A DNA stretch of 64,000 nt from Monosporascus cannonballus (taxonomy: Eukaryota > Ascomycota > Sordariomycetes > Xylariales). The position numbers and the translations under genes were made by a program. The stretch covers positions 1 through 64,000 of the forward strand of contig QJNS01000333.1 in assembly GCA_004154925.1 (NCBI GenBank), given 5' to 3'. Each line of letters begins with the position of its first letter. The stretch's first letter is position 1. Of the stretch, positions 62,882-64,000 are shown piece by piece. The notes below the pieces were generated by a model. That model was not told where the DNA came from. It searched no databases and saw only the letters and a program-made list of their open reading frames with translations.

Positions 62882-64000
62882 TTAAGAAGCGTCCGCATTC
62901 CTCCCTTTCCGGGGATCACCCTCAAGCTCCGAAACGGGGAGACCTTTCGCGACGAGACGGCGGCGGTGGAATTCCTTCGCCTGCTGAATTATGGTGGGCG
63001 GCTCCTTGCCGGCTAGGAGTTTGGCCTTCGTGTTGGGTAAGACCTCGTTGAAGAGCTTATGGCGGTACGAGTCGTCATCCACGTAGGTGCCCTTGAGCCA
63101 GCGTTCGCCAGAGGAGGTATCGAACTCTCGGCGCCCGTGCAGCACGCGGAGGTTGTTGAAAACCACGCACTCCCCTTCCTTGAGCTTGTACTGGTACTGA
63201 TATTCGTCGGCCTCGACATGTTCCTTGAACAGGTGGATGGCCCTCACCCAGTCCTGGTATACCCGCACATCTTTGATTTTTTTGAAATGGGATTGTTCTG
63301 GATTCTGAAACGGCGGGGACCAAAACACGTCATTGCTGAAGGAGGGGAAAACGGGGCGAAACTTCTTGAGTGGTTTGGCTCTCTTCGTGTACCAATATTC
63401 GATCCGACCTTTTAATAGAGACGTCCGGGCCTCCCGGTGGCCAACGGTGATTTGCATTCTCGCTCGCGTACCATCACTAAACAGGGACTCGCCACCACTG
63501 CAGCTGTTCTTGAGGCAGTGGAGCAGCTGAATACGAGGGGGATCCTCCATGTAAAGGAGGTCGGAATGTAGACCAAGGTACGAGCTCGTATACGCAACGT
63601 TCTCGGCGCTGGGTTTCGATACGACGTCCCAAGTCCGCCCGTAGAAGGTGTGTTGAATGATACCGAGTTGTTCGGCGATGCGTTCGACGGCCTTTTCGTC
63701 ATACGGGACGTTGCGGATGAAGAACAGGCCGTGACGCTTCAGTGTCATGGAGGCGGCGTAGTAATCGTCGCCGCCGCTGATAAACTCCGCATAGTCATAG
63801 AAGGGCGCCAGTGACTCCATCGCCGCGCGGTCCCACAGCAGTGTCTTGGGTCCCTGTCCGGGCTTGGACAGCAGAGATGTTCGCCTGAGTGTCAAACAAG
63901 ACTCGATCTGTTTAGAAGGATATACAGAGACGTGATTGTCGTGCGTGAAGAAGTCGTTCTGCCAGGTGACTTCAAGCGACCCGTCCTCGGCCTTCCGCGC
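62882..64000 (-). CDS. Gamma-butyrobetaine/trimethyllysine-type dioxygenase (TauD family), 5' partial
   Basis: An Fe(II)/2-oxoglutarate oxygenase. Relatives hydroxylate gamma-butyrobetaine or trimethyllysine in carnitine synthesis; fungal paralogues act on other amines. The frame is open for 372 codons from the right edge to the stop at 62882 and continues beyond the window, so the start is missing. Seen: an N-terminal-domain tail (SLEVTWQNDFFTHDNHVS), GLFFIRNVPYDEKAVE, FYGRTWDVVSKP, the iron-binding HSD in LHSDLLYMEDPPRIQLLHC, WSPPFQNPE, and the distal histidine plus 2OG-binding arginine in RVLHGRREF...RWLKGTYVD. All expected ligands are present and no intron is needed. It is oriented like its neighbours. 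Confidence 0.85.
   Translation of the reverse strand, partial: ARKAEDGSLEVTWQNDFFTHDNHVSVYPSKQIESCLTLRRTSLLSKPGQGPKTLLWDRAAMESLAPFYDYAEFISGGDDYYAASMTLKRHGLFFIRNVPYDEKAVERIAEQLGIIQHTFYGRTWDVVSKPSAENVAYTSSYLGLHSDLLYMEDPPRIQLLHCLKNSCSGGESLFSDGTRARMQITVGHREARTSLLKGRIEYWYTKRAKPLKKFRPVFPSFSNDVFWSPPFQNPEQSHFKKIKDVRVYQDWVRAIHLFKEHVEADEYQYQYKLKEGECVVFNNLRVLHGRREFDTSSGERWLKGTYVDDDSYRHKLFNEVLPNTKAKLLAGKEPPTIIQQAKEFHRRRLVAKGLPVSELEGDPRKGRNADAS

Overview
The window looks like a chromosome segment of a filamentous ascomycete (Pezizomycotina). Genes in the right part are split by short GT-AG introns with fungal branch sites (TACTAAT, TGCTAAC). The left four fifths is extremely AT-rich, and its changes are overwhelmingly C-to-T and G-to-A, as expected of repeat-induced point mutation (RIP) on transposons. 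A pericentromeric or subtelomeric position is possible but cannot be decided from this window. No genus can be named.

Layout. 1-93 is an 11-bp minisatellite. About 300-3700 is a RIP-degraded Copia element on the minus strand. From 6.2 to 38 kb is a nest of LTR retrotransposons. Four complete Gypsy-type insertions are bounded by matching LTR pairs and perfect 5-bp target duplications: 6571-13287 (+), 13768-20483 (+), 20969-27639 (-) and 30947-36716 (-). They sit in or beside an older plus-strand chromovirus whose zinc knuckle, RT, integrase and chromodomain remnants resume after each insertion and end near 37.98 kb. From 39.6 to 52.2 kb a 1.7-kb repeat occurs twice. The second copy is broken by a 130-bp TG...CA element, by a Fot1/pogo-type DNA transposon (itself holding a solo LTR), and by a fifth complete Gypsy element (45334-51965). 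The first copy supplies the empty site for these insertions.

AT-richness stops abruptly inside the right LTR of the last Gypsy element, near 51.77 kb. The remaining 12 kb has ordinary base composition. All its genes are on the minus strand: a broken AAA+ ATPase (52367-53493); an intact two-exon gene fusing a nucleoside-phosphorylase-like domain to a DUF84/ITPase-like domain (53707-55229); a seven-exon flavin L-amino-acid oxidase (56575-58998) whose model needs a 23-nt intron; a three-exon secreted glycosidase-like protein (59785-61881); and a gamma-butyrobetaine/trimethyllysine-type dioxygenase that runs off the right edge (62882-64000).

The amino-acid oxidase and the dioxygenase both act on amino-acid-derived amines, but nothing in the sequence proves a shared pathway. 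The most unusual coding feature is the phosphorylase-DUF84 fusion. The most informative non-coding features are the very short TG...CA elements with 5-bp target duplications and the subfamily-specific tandem cassettes inside otherwise conserved LTRs. All coordinates, splice sites and motifs were read by eye, with no database search.
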